Shown here piece by piece: positions 45,375 to 61,262 of a stretch of DNA of 64,000 nucleotides. A program made the translations under genes and the position numbers. The stretch covers positions 359,420,377 through 359,484,376 of the forward strand of contig NC_066583.1 of the NCBI RefSeq assembly GCF_024323335.1, written 5' to 3'. The notes under the pieces were generated by a model, which was not told where the DNA came from, searched no databases, and saw nothing but the letters and a program-made list of their open reading frames with translations. Numbering within the stretch: position 1 is the stretch's first letter; every line of letters begins with the position of its first letter. The DNA comes from Lathyrus oleraceus (lineage: Eukaryota > Streptophyta > Magnoliopsida > Fabales > Fabaceae).

Positions 45375-46267
45375 TCACTTATATGCCTTTTACATTCACT
45401 CAAACCACATTTTTGGATCCCTGCTTCATCTTCGTAAACGTAATGAAGGTCTAAAAAAAAGGAAGATGTGTTATGAAATAGGTATCCATAAGAAGTTTTA
45501 GGTTTTCTCATCAAGTATTTCTTAATGATATTTACATGTGACATTATATTTTTTTTAAGGAATAATATTGTCAGTACCTCGATAAATAGATATAAACATA
45601 CAACACTCGAGACCAACCAAAAAAGAAGGTTATTCTTATGTGGATGCATCAAAACACCTACATCAGCTACACGTTGTTGTTCATTTACCAATGACTTAAC
45701 ATAACCTTTGATTATTCGCAGAAAATGCACATTGGGAGCGCACACAATTTTACTCCTAAGTAAAATATTTTCCAAGCTTTTTTTAAAGAGATCCTCGAAC
45801 CAAAATCGAGGGAACTATAAATAACGAGAATAGTCTATGATACCTTCAAGAATAGCCCACAAAGAGAGTTTGGTGAGAGTTAGATGTCAATAACCTCATA
45901 CTGATATTTGAAGTCAATTCAAGGAAGATAAATGGTTCTAATATCTTCATTGTTTAGGTAAATGAGACTAGACCTTGGTGACCCCAGTAAATTCCTATTT
46001 AGGGTGAAACATGGTTGAGAAGACCGAATTACGGGCCGAGATTTTAAGATAAACACACCTGCATTAGAATCCTCGAACATAAGTTTAATAGGGAGAAAAT
46101 ATTTACAATGGAGACATATAAGACTACTCAAAAGTTCCTAATTAAAAACATTAAAGGGAGCCTAAATCCCGTATTATTGGAATGCAACGTCATACGTTAA
46201 GAAACAAAAACTATGATAACAACCACATACGGGATCCTCAAGGGAGAAAACCTATATAAACCTAAAC

Positions 46268-46321
<54 letters not shown>

Positions 46322-46612
46322 TGGGGGGAGGTTCACTTATGGCCTTAGGAATTCCATAGCGGGAACTACTATTGGTTGTCCAGAGGATATTGAATGACCC
46401 CAAAGTGAGTTAAAGAAAGAGAAGGTTGTATACTCATTAATCCTTTTGTTTTTCTCAAATCAAGATCACACGAGAATAATGACTCCATTGGAAACTTTTT
46501 CTAAATTAAGAAGTAAAAAATGGAAGATGAGGAAATTCCAAGAGCATTGCCACGGCCGTAGGAAGGTTTCAAAACATATACGACATTAACATTATCCCAA
46601 GAGACGGAGGTA
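45375..46612. other. Unannotated flank with (TG)n(AG)n microsatellite
   Basis: No gene recognised. A 145-residue minus-strand open frame (45338-45775) overlaps the LTR end and matches no family I know; I do not call it. A compound microsatellite of TA, TG and AG repeats lies at 46269-46320. Confidence 0.5.
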
Positions 46613-47878
46613 TGGGTCTATGTGCTTGCAGATAATAAAGATCATAATTTAAAGTATTGATGTCAACAACGCATGGAAATAGCTTTCAATCCAGATGATA
46701 ACCAAAGCATATTATGACTCACCAGTAAGAGGACTAAAAACCAAGTACATGTACAATCAGATATTATCTAGCAAAAGTCTTGAATCTTCTTTGGAGAAAG
46801 GTGTGAAAGCTCACTAAGTCATGTATGTCGATCTATCTGAGTGAACTGAGTAGTGTAAAAGTAAAGTAGTAGCTTAAGAGTACTAAGGCAACTCACAAAC
46901 ACCTTAAAAATATTTTTCAAATATTTTTATCATTCAAATTGTTTTATAGGCTAAGCCAAGTGATTAAGAAGTTGTACAATCTCTTTCCGTAGCCTTTTTG
47001 AACTAACCAATTGATTGACAAAACTTTTTCTATTATCTAATGGATTGGAACATTATGCCAACCCATCAGAAAATGGATAATCGATTAATCAAGCGATGGG
47101 GAAAACACCTTAATTTACTATAATGGCTATATATTCAATATTTTCTTTTTGACATGCTAATCAATTAAAAATGTATTTTCTAGTATGTTGGAACTTTTTT
47201 CCAATCGATTAAAAAAGCAATAATTGATTATAAAATCAAAAAGGACAACACATTAATGTCTTGCAACGATTATATATCCAAACCTTCCTATTTGGATCTT
47301 ACAATCGATTATATTTGAGTATTCTAATTTGTGGGAACATTTTGCCAACCGATTAGATAATCAATTTGGCCCATGGATTATTTCCTTTCTGGGGTTTTCC
47401 AACTACTATATAAAAGAGGCTCGCTCTCACTTCAAACAACGCCACTTTCAAATGTTTTCATATTTATTTGGAATTTATCTCTCTCCCTCTATTTAGATAA
47501 TATTCTTATTCACTTTTGTTTGCCTTAGTGCTACTAAGTGAAGCTTTACTTGTGAAAAAGATATTTTCAATAGCTCATCCTGGGTTAAAAGTTGTCATTT
47601 GATCAAGGATGCCTATTAAAATCTCAAGATTAGATTGTATTAAAGGTTTGTGGGAATAACCTTTAAAAGCTCAAAGTTTATAGTGAAAATCTCAAGAATA
47701 CCTCTTGGGGGCAGGACTAGGCCAACGTTCGGTCAAACCTATATAAATTCCTGGTGCAATCTTTCTAACCATATCCTTTAATTTTCTGCCATTTACTTTT
47801 AGTGTTTTATTTTCGCTACAACTACTCACCTAAAAAATTTCTAATACAATCTTAATTGATAAAGGTTAAAACTAATCA
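46613..47878 (+). repeat. 5' LTR of pol-less copia-type element
   Basis: Aligns with 50431-51880 but lacks about 165 bp corresponding to roughly 51390-51570. The TATA box TATATAAA is at 47407-47414. The end is blurred by a 40-bp tandem duplication (47851-47930) that repeats CTTAATTGATAAAGGTTAAA. Confidence 0.78.
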
Positions 47879-47940
47879 TGAATTCTGAATCTTAATTGAT
47901 AAAGGTTAAAATTAATCATGAATTCTGAATCTTAATTGAT

Positions 47941-49510
47941 GAGTTTTTGCGAGTTTTTCATTGCGAAACTGCAAAAGAAATACGGGGCATCCTCCAAACC
48001 ACTCATGAAGGTACTACTGAGGTGAAGAAGCCAAGATTGGGCACATTATCCCATGAGTATGAACTCTTCATAATTAAAAATGAAGAGAGCATTAACCAAA
48101 TGCAAACACGATTTACCCATATGTGAGTCATATGAGAACCATGGGGGGGAAATTTCAAATGAAGAATTGGTTATAAAGATTCTTAGATGCCTAAACCAAA
48201 GTTGGTAACCTAAAGTCACTATGATATATGAATCTAAGAACTTAGCAACCATGGATACACACACTCTCTTTGGTAAATTGCAGGAGCATGAGATGGAGCT
48301 GAAGAGACTTGTTGATGATGAAGAAGATAACAAAATTAATAGGAAAAGTATTGCGCTTAAAGCTACCAATATCAAATATATGAAATCAGAAGATGAAGAC
48401 TGCCAGAGTGGGATTAATAAATTCTTGAGGCTCATGTTTCAAAAAATTCAAGGAGTTCCTAAGGCACGAAAAAAAAACATCAAGACACCATAAGCAAAGT
48501 GAAGAAAGTTCATCATCAATTCCTATATGCCATCAATGCGGAGAGAAAAGGCATATAAGACCAAACTGCCCTCAAACCCCGAGAAGAAACTGAAATCAAA
48601 GAAAGTTCAAGAAGTCCAAAAAGAGAGCATGCATAGCATGGGATACGATGATATAGAATCTTCAGATAAAGAAGAAGCAACCCTTTATCTCACGAAAAAT
48701 CATTAAGACAATTAGGTAACCTCTCACTTTTCCTATCAAGATTTATTTCGCATTTGTAAGAAGATAACAAAATAAACTACTAAATTGGAAAAAAATATCT
48801 CTACCTCCAAAGGCATTATCTATTCACTTGAATTAAAAAAATAAAAACATGTTGGAAGAAATAGAAAGTCTTAGAGAGAGACAATATGATCTAATTCAAA
48901 AATTGTCCTCATTTCATAAAGTCTTAGATGAATCTAACAAGTGTGATCAATTTGACATTTTGAAAAATAAAATTGATGATATTCAAAACACACTTGATAA
49001 ATTCACAAAAGGGACAAACAACTTAAATCTTTAGTTAGGAAACCAAAGGGCGTCTTAAAATAAGATTGGTGTGGGTCATGAACCTAAGAACAATAGTACA
49101 AGCTTTATCAATATTTTCAATTCACAACCAACATCTAAATGAAAAATCTTAAAATGTAATTACTGTAATAAAGAAGTCCATATTTCCATGTTCTTTTTCA
49201 TCAAAAAGAGTTATGAGAGAAAAGAAGGGCATCCTCCTTCATAATTTTATAAAGAGCATTGTAAACATAAAAATAGAAAGATGTCTACTAGTAACATCAA
49301 AGGACCCAAAAAGATATGGGTACCAAAGGTAGGAAAGGCAAGTTGTGGTGTAGATGATGATACCGATAGCTACTCCTCAGATGACATAACTGAAGAAACA
49401 AATATATTTTATTGTGTCACTCCTACAAGCGAAGAAATATTATCACCTAATAACAACAAGACAAAATCATTGAATCTTTTACTTTTGGCATCTCTTAAAG
49501 AACATCCTTG
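47941..49510 (+). pseudogene. Copia gag remnant
   Basis: A degraded copia Gag in shifting frames. ETAKEIRGILQTTHEG and LGTLSHEYELF come near 47970-48070, then TLFGKLQEHEMELKRL (48255-48310). A zinc knuckle follows, CHQCGEKRHIRPNC, near 48530-48575, which fits C-X2-C-X4-H-X4-C. Then comes the coiled-coil part with EEIESLRERQ (48849-49034), a second cysteine motif CNYCNKEVHIS near 49160, and KGPKKIWVPKV (near 49300). The last motif normally stands just before protease in SIRE-type polyproteins. Stops and frameshifts are frequent. Nothing after it resembles pol. Confidence 0.8.
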
Positions 49511-50413
49511 AAAGATTAAAATAAAGGAAAAGAAAAATATCAAAGACAAGAGGGAGTCCAAAGTCCAAATAGAGAAATTCAAGATAAATAAGTCAACTAA
49601 AGAAAGACTATCTTAAGAACAGAGGATTGTTAAGGCCCATTTCATTCAAAATGTCAATGGATATATTTATAAGGGAATTTCATCTCAACACTCACTTAGG
49701 AAGATTAAAATATGGGAAGGCTCTTTTAAGAGTAGAATAAGAATTGGTTGTCAACCTCATGGACTTAACTAAGACGTTGATTATGTCTTTCGATGGAATT
49801 GATCAAAATGATGATGTTGATCACAAGAGGTTAAGGTGATAAAGGAAGTGTATCAGTCTTATGGTTGGACCAACTCGCATATCAAACGATTCATAGAGAA
49901 GTAAAACCAATGATCACTTGTCAAAGGAAGTTTCTCAAAGCTACCTTAAGACCTTATGGAAAAAGGTGATTTTAAACACCTAAAGCCCAACAGTATTCAA
50001 AAGCCTGGGGAGACTAAAAATAGGATGTCCAAAACACTCGTAAGGGGAAAGAATTATCTCTTGGATAAATCTGAGAAAGAAGAATTCCCTCAAAAGTAAC
50101 AAATTCTCCAAAGTTCACCTACCAGTTGATTTCAAAGCTTGATGCTACCTACCATGGAGATGAATAATATTTTAGATCCTATACCTTAATCTTGACTACT
50201 ATTTCTCATCTCTATAAGGTAACTTGTTCATTTTCCATGTGATCTACGTGCTTTGATTATGTTACTCCTTTTTCATAATGATAATGGGGGAGAAGTATAA
50301 TCTTAGGGGAGTAGGTTATACACTCTAGTTAACTCAGGAAGAATTTAATTACTTCAAACATATATGTGTTTGATTTCTTTTACCACCTCCCCTGAAGATG
50401 CGTTGTCATCATC
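49511..50413 (+). other. Degenerate interior of copia-type element
   Basis: No recognised protein motif. Pol appears to have been replaced or deleted before the polypurine tract. Confidence 0.5.
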
Positions 50414-50428
50414 AAAAAGGGGGGAGAA
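50414..50428 (+). other. Polypurine tract of copia-type element
   Basis: AAAAAGGGGGGAGAA lies two bases before the 3' LTR start at 50431. This purine run is typical of SIRE-type elements. Confidence 0.75.
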
Positions 50429-50430
50429 TA

Positions 50431-51880
50431 TGAATCTATGTGTTTGTAGATAGTGAAGATCAACATCTAAAGTTTTGATGATGACAACGCATGATAATAG
50501 CTTTTAACCCTGATGGTAACCAAATCATCTTATGACTCACCAACAATAGGACTCAAGACCAAATGTTTGTATAATCAGATACTATCTAGAAAAAGTCTTG
50601 GAGTTTTTTGGAGAAAGGTGTGAAAGCTCGTCAAATCATGTATGTAGGTCTGTCTGAGTGAACCGAGTACTGTAAAAGTGAGGTACTAGCTTAAGAGTAT
50701 TAAGGTAACTCACACACGCACCTTAAAAATATTTTTCAAATGTTTTTTTTTCTAGGCCAAACCAAGTAATTAAGAAGATGTCTAATCTCTTTCCAAATCC
50801 TTTTTAGACTAACCAATCAATTAGATATTTAAGCCAATCGATTGGTAAAACTTTTTCCTATTACCTAATGGATTGGAACGTTATGCCAACCCATTATAAA
50901 ATGGCTAATCGATTAACTATACGATGGAGACATCACCTTAATGACCTACAAGAGCTATATATCAAATATTTCCTTTTTGGTCTGCTAATTAATTAAAAAT
51001 GTGTTTTTTAATCTGTTGGAACATTTTGCCAATCGATTATAAGTTTGCTAATCGATTATAGAATCAAAAAGGATAGGAAATTAATGTATTGCGACGACTC
51101 TATATCTAAACCGTTCTATTTGGGTCTTACAATCAATTATATTTGAGTTTTCAAATATGTTGGAACACTTTGCCAACTGATTAGATAAACAATTTGGCCC
51201 ATGGATTATTTACTTTCATGGTTTTCCAAGTACTATATAAGAGAGGCTCGCCCTAACTTCAACCCATGCTACTTTTCAATGTTTACATATTTCTTTGGAA
51301 TTTATCTCTCTCACTCTCTTTAGAAAATATTGTTATTCACTTCTAATTACCTTAGTGCTACTAAATGAAACTTTACTTGTGAGGAAGATATTTTTGTAAG
51401 TGGCAGTGTTGGTCGTTTATATTTTTAAGGGTGTGATACCTTTAAGAGATTGAGTTTGGTTCTTGAGATCATCAACCTTTATAAAATCTTTATTCTTGGT
51501 TTATTAAGCTTTGTCGAAAAAAGCTTTGTTTTGGTTACTGAGGTCAGCCAGAAATCTCGAAACGGTTCTATAGCTCAGCCTGGGTTAAAATTTGTCATTT
51601 GGTTAGGGATAAGCCTATTAAAATTTGAATATTATATTATATTAAAGATTCATGGGTATAACCTGCAAAAGCTCAAAGTTTATAGTGAAACTCTCAAGAA
51701 GAACTCTTGGGGACAGGACTAGGCCAACATTAGGTCATACTTGTATAAATATCTGGTGCAATATTTCTAACACTATCATTTTATTTTGTGCAATTTACTT
51801 TCAGTGTTTTAGTTCCGCTACGATTACTCAATTAAAAAATTACTAATACAATCTTAATTGAGAAAAGTTAAAATTAATCA
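50431..51880 (+). repeat. 3' LTR of pol-less copia-type element
   Basis: Longer partner of 46613-47878, with TATATAA at 51234-51240. It ends near AATTAATCA at 51880; the exact end is inferred from similarity to the other LTR and the terminal CA. Confidence 0.75.
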
Positions 51881-52289
51881 CGAATTTTAAATATTCACTA
51901 CTATGGAATACATATATTACCACGGTTGTGAGAAAGATTCTACTACGGATTCTGGTCCATGGTAAGGTAGCTTGTGGTTGTATGTGCCCTCTTTAAGACT
52001 ACGGGCTACTAGTCGTGGTAAAAAAGGTAGTAGTGCGTAACATACCACTATTGTTGTTTTAAAGAGTCATAGTAAAAGGTTGAGGTTAGGTGTTTGATTC
52101 TCAACGCCTATATTTTTTAGATTTCAACACATTTCACCATGGTTGTTGAAATCAATCTTGGTGAAAGACTTAGTGCCTAACATGTCTCCACGATCCTTGA
52201 TTACAACCATGGTAATATGTTTTCTTGAGTTTATTATAACTTATATGAAATGCTTATTTCACCAATTGCTTACGAAATATATAACTTTT

Positions 52290-52665
52290 CAATCTAATTA
52301 GAAAATTATAATATGAGATATGAAGTTATATAAGAAGAATAAGTTACACTGATCAATGTTGTACAAGCTTTCTACAACCCATAATCCGCATTTCTCTCTT
52401 TAACGGTTAGATCTTGTTTCAATGTTTTTACTTCTTCAACTACCCATACCTTCATCTCTAGTTCATTTTGCAAAATATTATTTACTTTGCAAACAAAATT
52501 AGAGGTGAAGGAATGGGTAGTTGAATAACTAGAAGTATTAAACCAAGTTCTAACCATTAAAGAGCGAAATGCGGATAATGGGCTTAAAAAATCTCGTATA
52601 ACATTGATTAGTGTAACTTTTTCTATTATAACTTAATATCTCATATTATAATTTTCTAATTCAAT
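52290..52665. repeat. Long imperfect inverted repeat
   Basis: Left arm about 52296-52472 and right arm about 52480-52662 are complementary with few mismatches. For example, CCGCATTTCTCTCTTTAACGG faces CCATTAAAGAGCGAAATGCGG in part, and ATAATATGAGATAT faces ATATCTCATATTAT. The loop is only about ten bases. A transcript through it would fold into a long hairpin. Confidence 0.85.
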
Positions 52666-52789
52666 TCAAACAATTATATATCTGGTAAGAGATTGGAAAA
52701 ACACTCAAACCACATACGATATAATAAACTCATCTTCTATAACATGTTGACTGAACATAATGAAGTTGCAATTTTTAGAAGGTATATCA

Positions 52790-53815
52790 TTAAACAAATC
52801 CTAACAACAACATACATCAACAACTTACAGCATACAACATACAACATACAACTTTTATTAACTGAAACAAAATCATCAACAACATACAACTTTTATTAAC
52901 AATAACATACCTTAGCAACATATAATTTTTATTATAAAATAAAAATAAAAATCATCAACAACATACAAAATACAACTTTTGTTACCAACAACATACATTT
53001 TTTATTAACAACAACATACCTTAAACAACTTACATCATACATTACCAACAACATATAACTTTTATCATCAACAACATACCTTAAACAACATACAACATAT
53101 ATCAACAAACAAAACTATCAAGAACATACCTTAAACAACATATAACATACAACATTTATTACCAACAACATACAAATTTTATCAATAACAACATACATTA
53201 ACAACAACATACAACATATATAAACAAAAAGAAAATCATCAACAACATACAACTTTTATCAACAACAACATACCACATATATCAACAAACAAAATCATCA
53301 ACAACATACCTTAAACAACATATGACATACAATTTTTATTAACAAAAATAAAATCATCAACAACATACCTTAAAAATATACAACTTTTATTAACAATAAC
53401 ATACCTTAACAACATACAACTTTTATTAAAAAAACAAAATCATCAATGACATACAACATACAACTTTTATTACCAACAACATACAACTTTTATCAACAGC
53501 AACATAAAACATATAACATACCATAAATAACTTACAACATACATTACCAGCAACATACAATTTTTTTCAACAACAACATACAACATATATCAACAAACAA
53601 AATCATCAACAATATACATTAAACAACATACAACATACAACTTTTATTAGCAACAACATACAACTTTTATCAATAACAACATACATTAACAACAATATAC
53701 ACCATATATTAACAAAAATAAAATCATTAACAACTAAAACTTTTATCAACAACAATATACCTTAAAGAACATACAATATATATCAACAAAAACAAAATAA
53801 ACAACAACGTAAAGT
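52790..53815. repeat. AC-rich tandem array (CAACAACATACAACTTTTAT units)
   Basis: About 1 kb of short, variable units built from CAACAACATAC, AACTTTTAT and CTTAAACAACATA. It is strand-asymmetric, with G almost absent on the plus strand. Units are not of constant length. Confidence 0.88.
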
Positions 53816-54272
53816 GTACCTGAAATGTGCAAGGAAGTGAACGAAATGAGTTTTGTGTAACACCTTTCCTTGATCCATAAGATATGAAGAAGATATGTTG
53901 TAATTTTGTGAAGAAGTGATATGCAACCATTCATGGAGTTAGGATGAGGCTTGAGGCTTGAGGCAGAGAGATAGAGTTAGAGATTTGTTTTGAGAGAGAC
54001 GATTGTGTTCTGTTATGAATGAGTAAACTTTTGCTTAAATATATGTTACTTTTTCACCATGATTATTATAAACGACTGTGATAATATGTGTGTACATTTA
54101 AAAATGGTTACTTTTATAGATTGTGGTGAAAGGTATTTTAATTTTAATATAAATATTATGATTATAAGTGAAACGCTCATTTTGTAATAAAAAAAAAGGA
54201 AAAATATGGTTGCCGAGATTTTAGCTTGTATGCCTTAACATATCACCACGGTTACTAATATGGACCATAGTG

Positions 54273-58262
<3,990 letters not shown>

Positions 58263-58940
58263 CAGACTCTTTCCAACAGGTGGTATCAGAGTCTAGGTTA
58301 GGTTTAGTAGGGAAGCAAAAGTGAGATTCTAGTGTGGATCAAGACTAATGATGTGGGTGACTCACACTTATGGGTGAGATTCTTGATATACAAGTGTAAG
58401 TTAGAAGTCTCACATATCTTAAAAAATAAAGGTTGAGAAATATATAAGTGACATGACCGATAAATCTAATGTCTTAAGGTTTTAGGTGAAGATATGGTGT
58501 CTCTCACACTTGTGTGTGGTTTATCTTAACCTCAAGTGAATGTCCCTCTCATTACAAGACAATTGTATCAGAGTCAATGATTTAACTAAGGGACCAACTC
58601 CTTGTATCAAATATCATCCTGACAATATGGTGGTCAAACGACGTGTCTCATTGACAAAGTGAATGTCAGTGACGATACACATGTATGCAAATGAAAAAAT
58701 ATTTCGCTTATGGGCATATAAGTGAATGTACTCACACTTGAGGATGATATTATTGGGTTCAAATGTGAGTCGTCATTGTACTTTCTAAAAGTACAATGAG
58801 GTGACAATCCCTTAAGTATATGACTGCCATAAAGTTTTAGGGTGGTATTGGTGTAGAGCTCACGCATGGATGATGAGAAACTATGTATATGGTACTTTTT
58901 GTGTGTTAATGAATCTCTTTTCATGAACCATATGATTGAG
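58263..58940 (+). repeat. Remnants of small copia-type LTRs
   Basis: TGGTATCAGAGTC at 58281-58293 and TATCAGAGTC at 58566-58575 resemble decayed initiator-tRNA-Met PBSs (TGGTATCAGAGC). Before the second comes LTR-like text with TTAGAAGTCTCACATATC, then AAGGTTTTAGGTGAAGATATG. A third related piece with TTGGGTTCAAATGTGAGTCG is near 58753. Likely debris of short (TRIM-like) elements; boundaries not resolved. Confidence 0.4.
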
Positions 58941-60094
58941 GTATTTATAGAGGCTCTATGGGCCTAGACTAGAGAGAAGTTATCCCGCTCTTCGACCTGA
59001 TAAGTAGGAAGGAGAGAATTTGGCATTCCTTGGATCGTGGAGGAGGTGGTTATCCTCATTGATTTCTTCTATGATTTTGTTATAGTGGAGGCATACTTCC
59101 TCACACGTTTTCATGAGTGGGCATCAAGTGGTTTTGATTGAGGCCCTCTACAGGTAAGTGATGCAATAAATGGGTGCGTGAAACAATACACATGTGTGTA
59201 TTATACCCAATGGGCGATAAGAGGGCCTGCTTTAGGCGACCTCACTACAGGGCATATTTTTGGAGGATCCCTGAGTTGCTTCCTCTAGGTCCTCTATGAT
59301 TATAACAGTACACATCATTTCAAGCATGAGGGCTTGTAAAGGGAAAAGTGGTTTAGTTTTACCATTTTCATATTAGGGCAAGTCTCTCAAGCGTGGCTTA
59401 GGGTGAGTTTATCTAGCATAGCTTAGGATGAGTCCCTCAGGCATAACTTCGGGCGAGTCCCTCAGGCATAACCCAAGAGTAGATCTCTAGGTGTCAATCA
59501 AGATGAACCCAAAATGTCATATGACATGAGTACACATGTGCATCATTAAATGCATTTAATGACGAGTTTACCTTGGGAAGTTAAATCGGCTTTGATTCCT
59601 TACATGTGTCGAATACATGAAGAGCCTTCTGCCTTTAGAGAAGGTATTTGACTACCCCTAATGCTAGCCCTTACGTCTATAAAAAAGGGTTTTATCCCCC
59701 AATTATTTAAATTTTTGCATTTTCTTTTTACTAAAACTTACGCAAAGCCTTCTTCGAAACTCTTCAAGCGCAAAACACACTTGCTTCCTAGTTGCCAAGT
59801 TCAGCACCTAATTGTCCATTTACATATATAAGTTTAGGGATTTAAACAAGAGAGGTAAAGTCATAAAACCTTTGAAAATGTTAAAGAATTGACTGAAATG
59901 TATATACATTGTGCAAGGAATGATGAAAGGGAGGACACTTAGGTGTATTTGAGAGTTATAAAAGCACTAGTAATTATGGAAGCGACTCTCTTCCTTATCG
60001 TTCTTTAACAAGAAAGTTCAAGCAACTGATGGCGACCACATATGTGAATTATTCAAATGTAGAAGATTTTGTGACTGTATATACTAAAGAGGAT
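58941..60094. other. Unannotated flank with short tandem repeat
   Basis: Near 59370-59510 a roughly 35-bp unit with GAGTCCCTCAGGCATAAC recurs about four times with divergence. CTATAAAAAAGGG near 59680 looks like a TATA region, perhaps of an LTR fragment. No gene seen. Confidence 0.4.
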
Positions 60095-60099
60095 AAGGT

Positions 60100-61177
60100 T
60101 GTTAGAACAAGAGTTTAGTTCTGCAATATATCTCTAAGTTTTGATGATAACAAAGAATGAAACAATTTGGTACCCTAATATTTTTCTCTAAGTATGCAGG
60201 GTTCTAAGGAAAAATGAATCTGAGTAAAATAATATCTGGCATCTAACGAAGTCCAAAAAAGTTGATCCAAAAATAAATAAATCATATCTGACTCCGAGCA
60301 AGAACACTTCTGAAAGAATCACATATAGAATTTGACATTCAAGTTCATATTCTACATCTGAAGACTCTACAAGACAACATCAGAACAAACATCTATTTGA
60401 AGACTATTCAACAAACTACTATCTGAAGACTACAAGCTTCTGCTCAAAGACTCTGACTCCGCTCACTCTGATACACGCTCATCAAATCATTTGACTCATC
60501 AAAATCAGAACCTTAATCAAGAAGCATTCTAAGTATGGTACAAATCTCTATAAGGAAATTGTGGATTATACTTCAAGACTACTATGGAAAGGACAAGAAA
60601 ATTAATGTCATTAAGTCCCTTAATTGACAATATATCTCCATTAATTTCCCTCCAACGATATCGTCTCAAAGTTCTATATAAAGGCCTCATCACCATCATG
60701 CTAAAGTAGAATCCATCACACAAGAATTCTACATACACTTCGATTTATATACTCAATACTTTTCATTGTAAAATTCAGTAAGGACACAAGAGTTGTTGCT
60801 CATAGTGTGATCATTGATCATTGTTCTTAATCGTGTTCATACTGCTTACTTAGAAGCACTAAAACAAACATTTGTATTTCTTTAAAGTTGTTGATTTTCC
60901 TCAAGTGACTTGTTGAAGTCTGTAGACTTGAGAGGGTTAAGAGGTTCCTGAACTCTTAGACATTTTTGTAATCTATTGGGATTATCGGATTAAGTCCTTG
61001 TTGAAGGAGAAATCATCTTGGCCGGGTAGACTGGAGTAGCTTTGATTTTCAAGCAAATCAGGATAAATTTCTTGTGTTGTTAGCATTTACTTCCGTGTGT
61101 GTGGTGTTGTAAAAGTTTTTAGTTATTGTGAAAACAATTCAAACCCCCCCCCCTTTTCTTGTTTTTCTCCACCTTCA
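60100..61177 (+). repeat. 5' LTR of SIRE-type element (1078 bp)
   Basis: TG start and CA end (CCACCTTCA). AAGTTTTGATGATAACAAA lies near the start, the TATA box TATATAAA is at 60675-60682, and a run of C precedes the end, as in the solo LTR at 33107-34860 read on its minus strand. Confidence 0.88.
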
Positions 61178-61179
61178 AT

Positions 61180-61191
61180 TGGTATCAGAGC
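61180..61191 (+). other. Primer binding site, initiator tRNA-Met type
   Basis: TGGTATCAGAGC two bases after the LTR end; the standard copia PBS in plants. Confidence 0.93.
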
Positions 61192-61262
61192 TTAGGCTCT
61201 GTTATTGATTTTTGAATCAAACACTTAATAGTGTAGAGAGATCCAGTGTGAGAAAAAACATC

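Larger units (their letters stand above)
46613..51880 (+). mobile_element. Old copia-type element with gag remnant and no pol
   Basis: Two diverged LTRs (46613-47878 and 50431-51880) enclose about 2.55 kb. The LTR starts (TG, then TCTATGTG-TTG, then GATGATGACAACGCATG) and the polypurine tract AAAAAGGGGGGAGAA are of SIRE/Maximus style. The inside keeps gag with a zinc knuckle but no reverse transcriptase, RNase H or integrase. The usual PBS (TGGTATCAGAGC) is absent after the 5' LTR, and gag begins mid-domain, so the leader and gag start are deleted. No TSD can be identified. LTR divergence is clearly higher than in the nested Tat element. Confidence 0.8.
51896..54272. mobile_element. Non-coding CACTA-like element
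   Basis: Begins CACTACTATGGAAT and ends CCATAGTG, so the outer bases are CACTA and TAGTG. ACCACGGTT-like or ACCATGG motifs recur near both ends (51925, 51958, 52138, 52210, 54056, 54250), as subterminal repeats would. No transposase is present. The flanking 3-bp sequences (ATT and AAA) do not match, so insertion at exactly these points is not confirmed. The inside consists of a long inverted repeat and a tandem array. It is probably a non-autonomous CACTA derivative. Confidence 0.5.

Noticed and set aside
45338..45775. 145-codon minus-strand open frame
   Set aside because: It overlaps the end of the solo LTR, matches no family I know and has no supporting context.
52790..53815. CRISPR-like repeated array
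   Set aside because: Units are variable, contiguous and lack unique spacers. The context is plant transposon DNA, so it is a degenerate tandem repeat.
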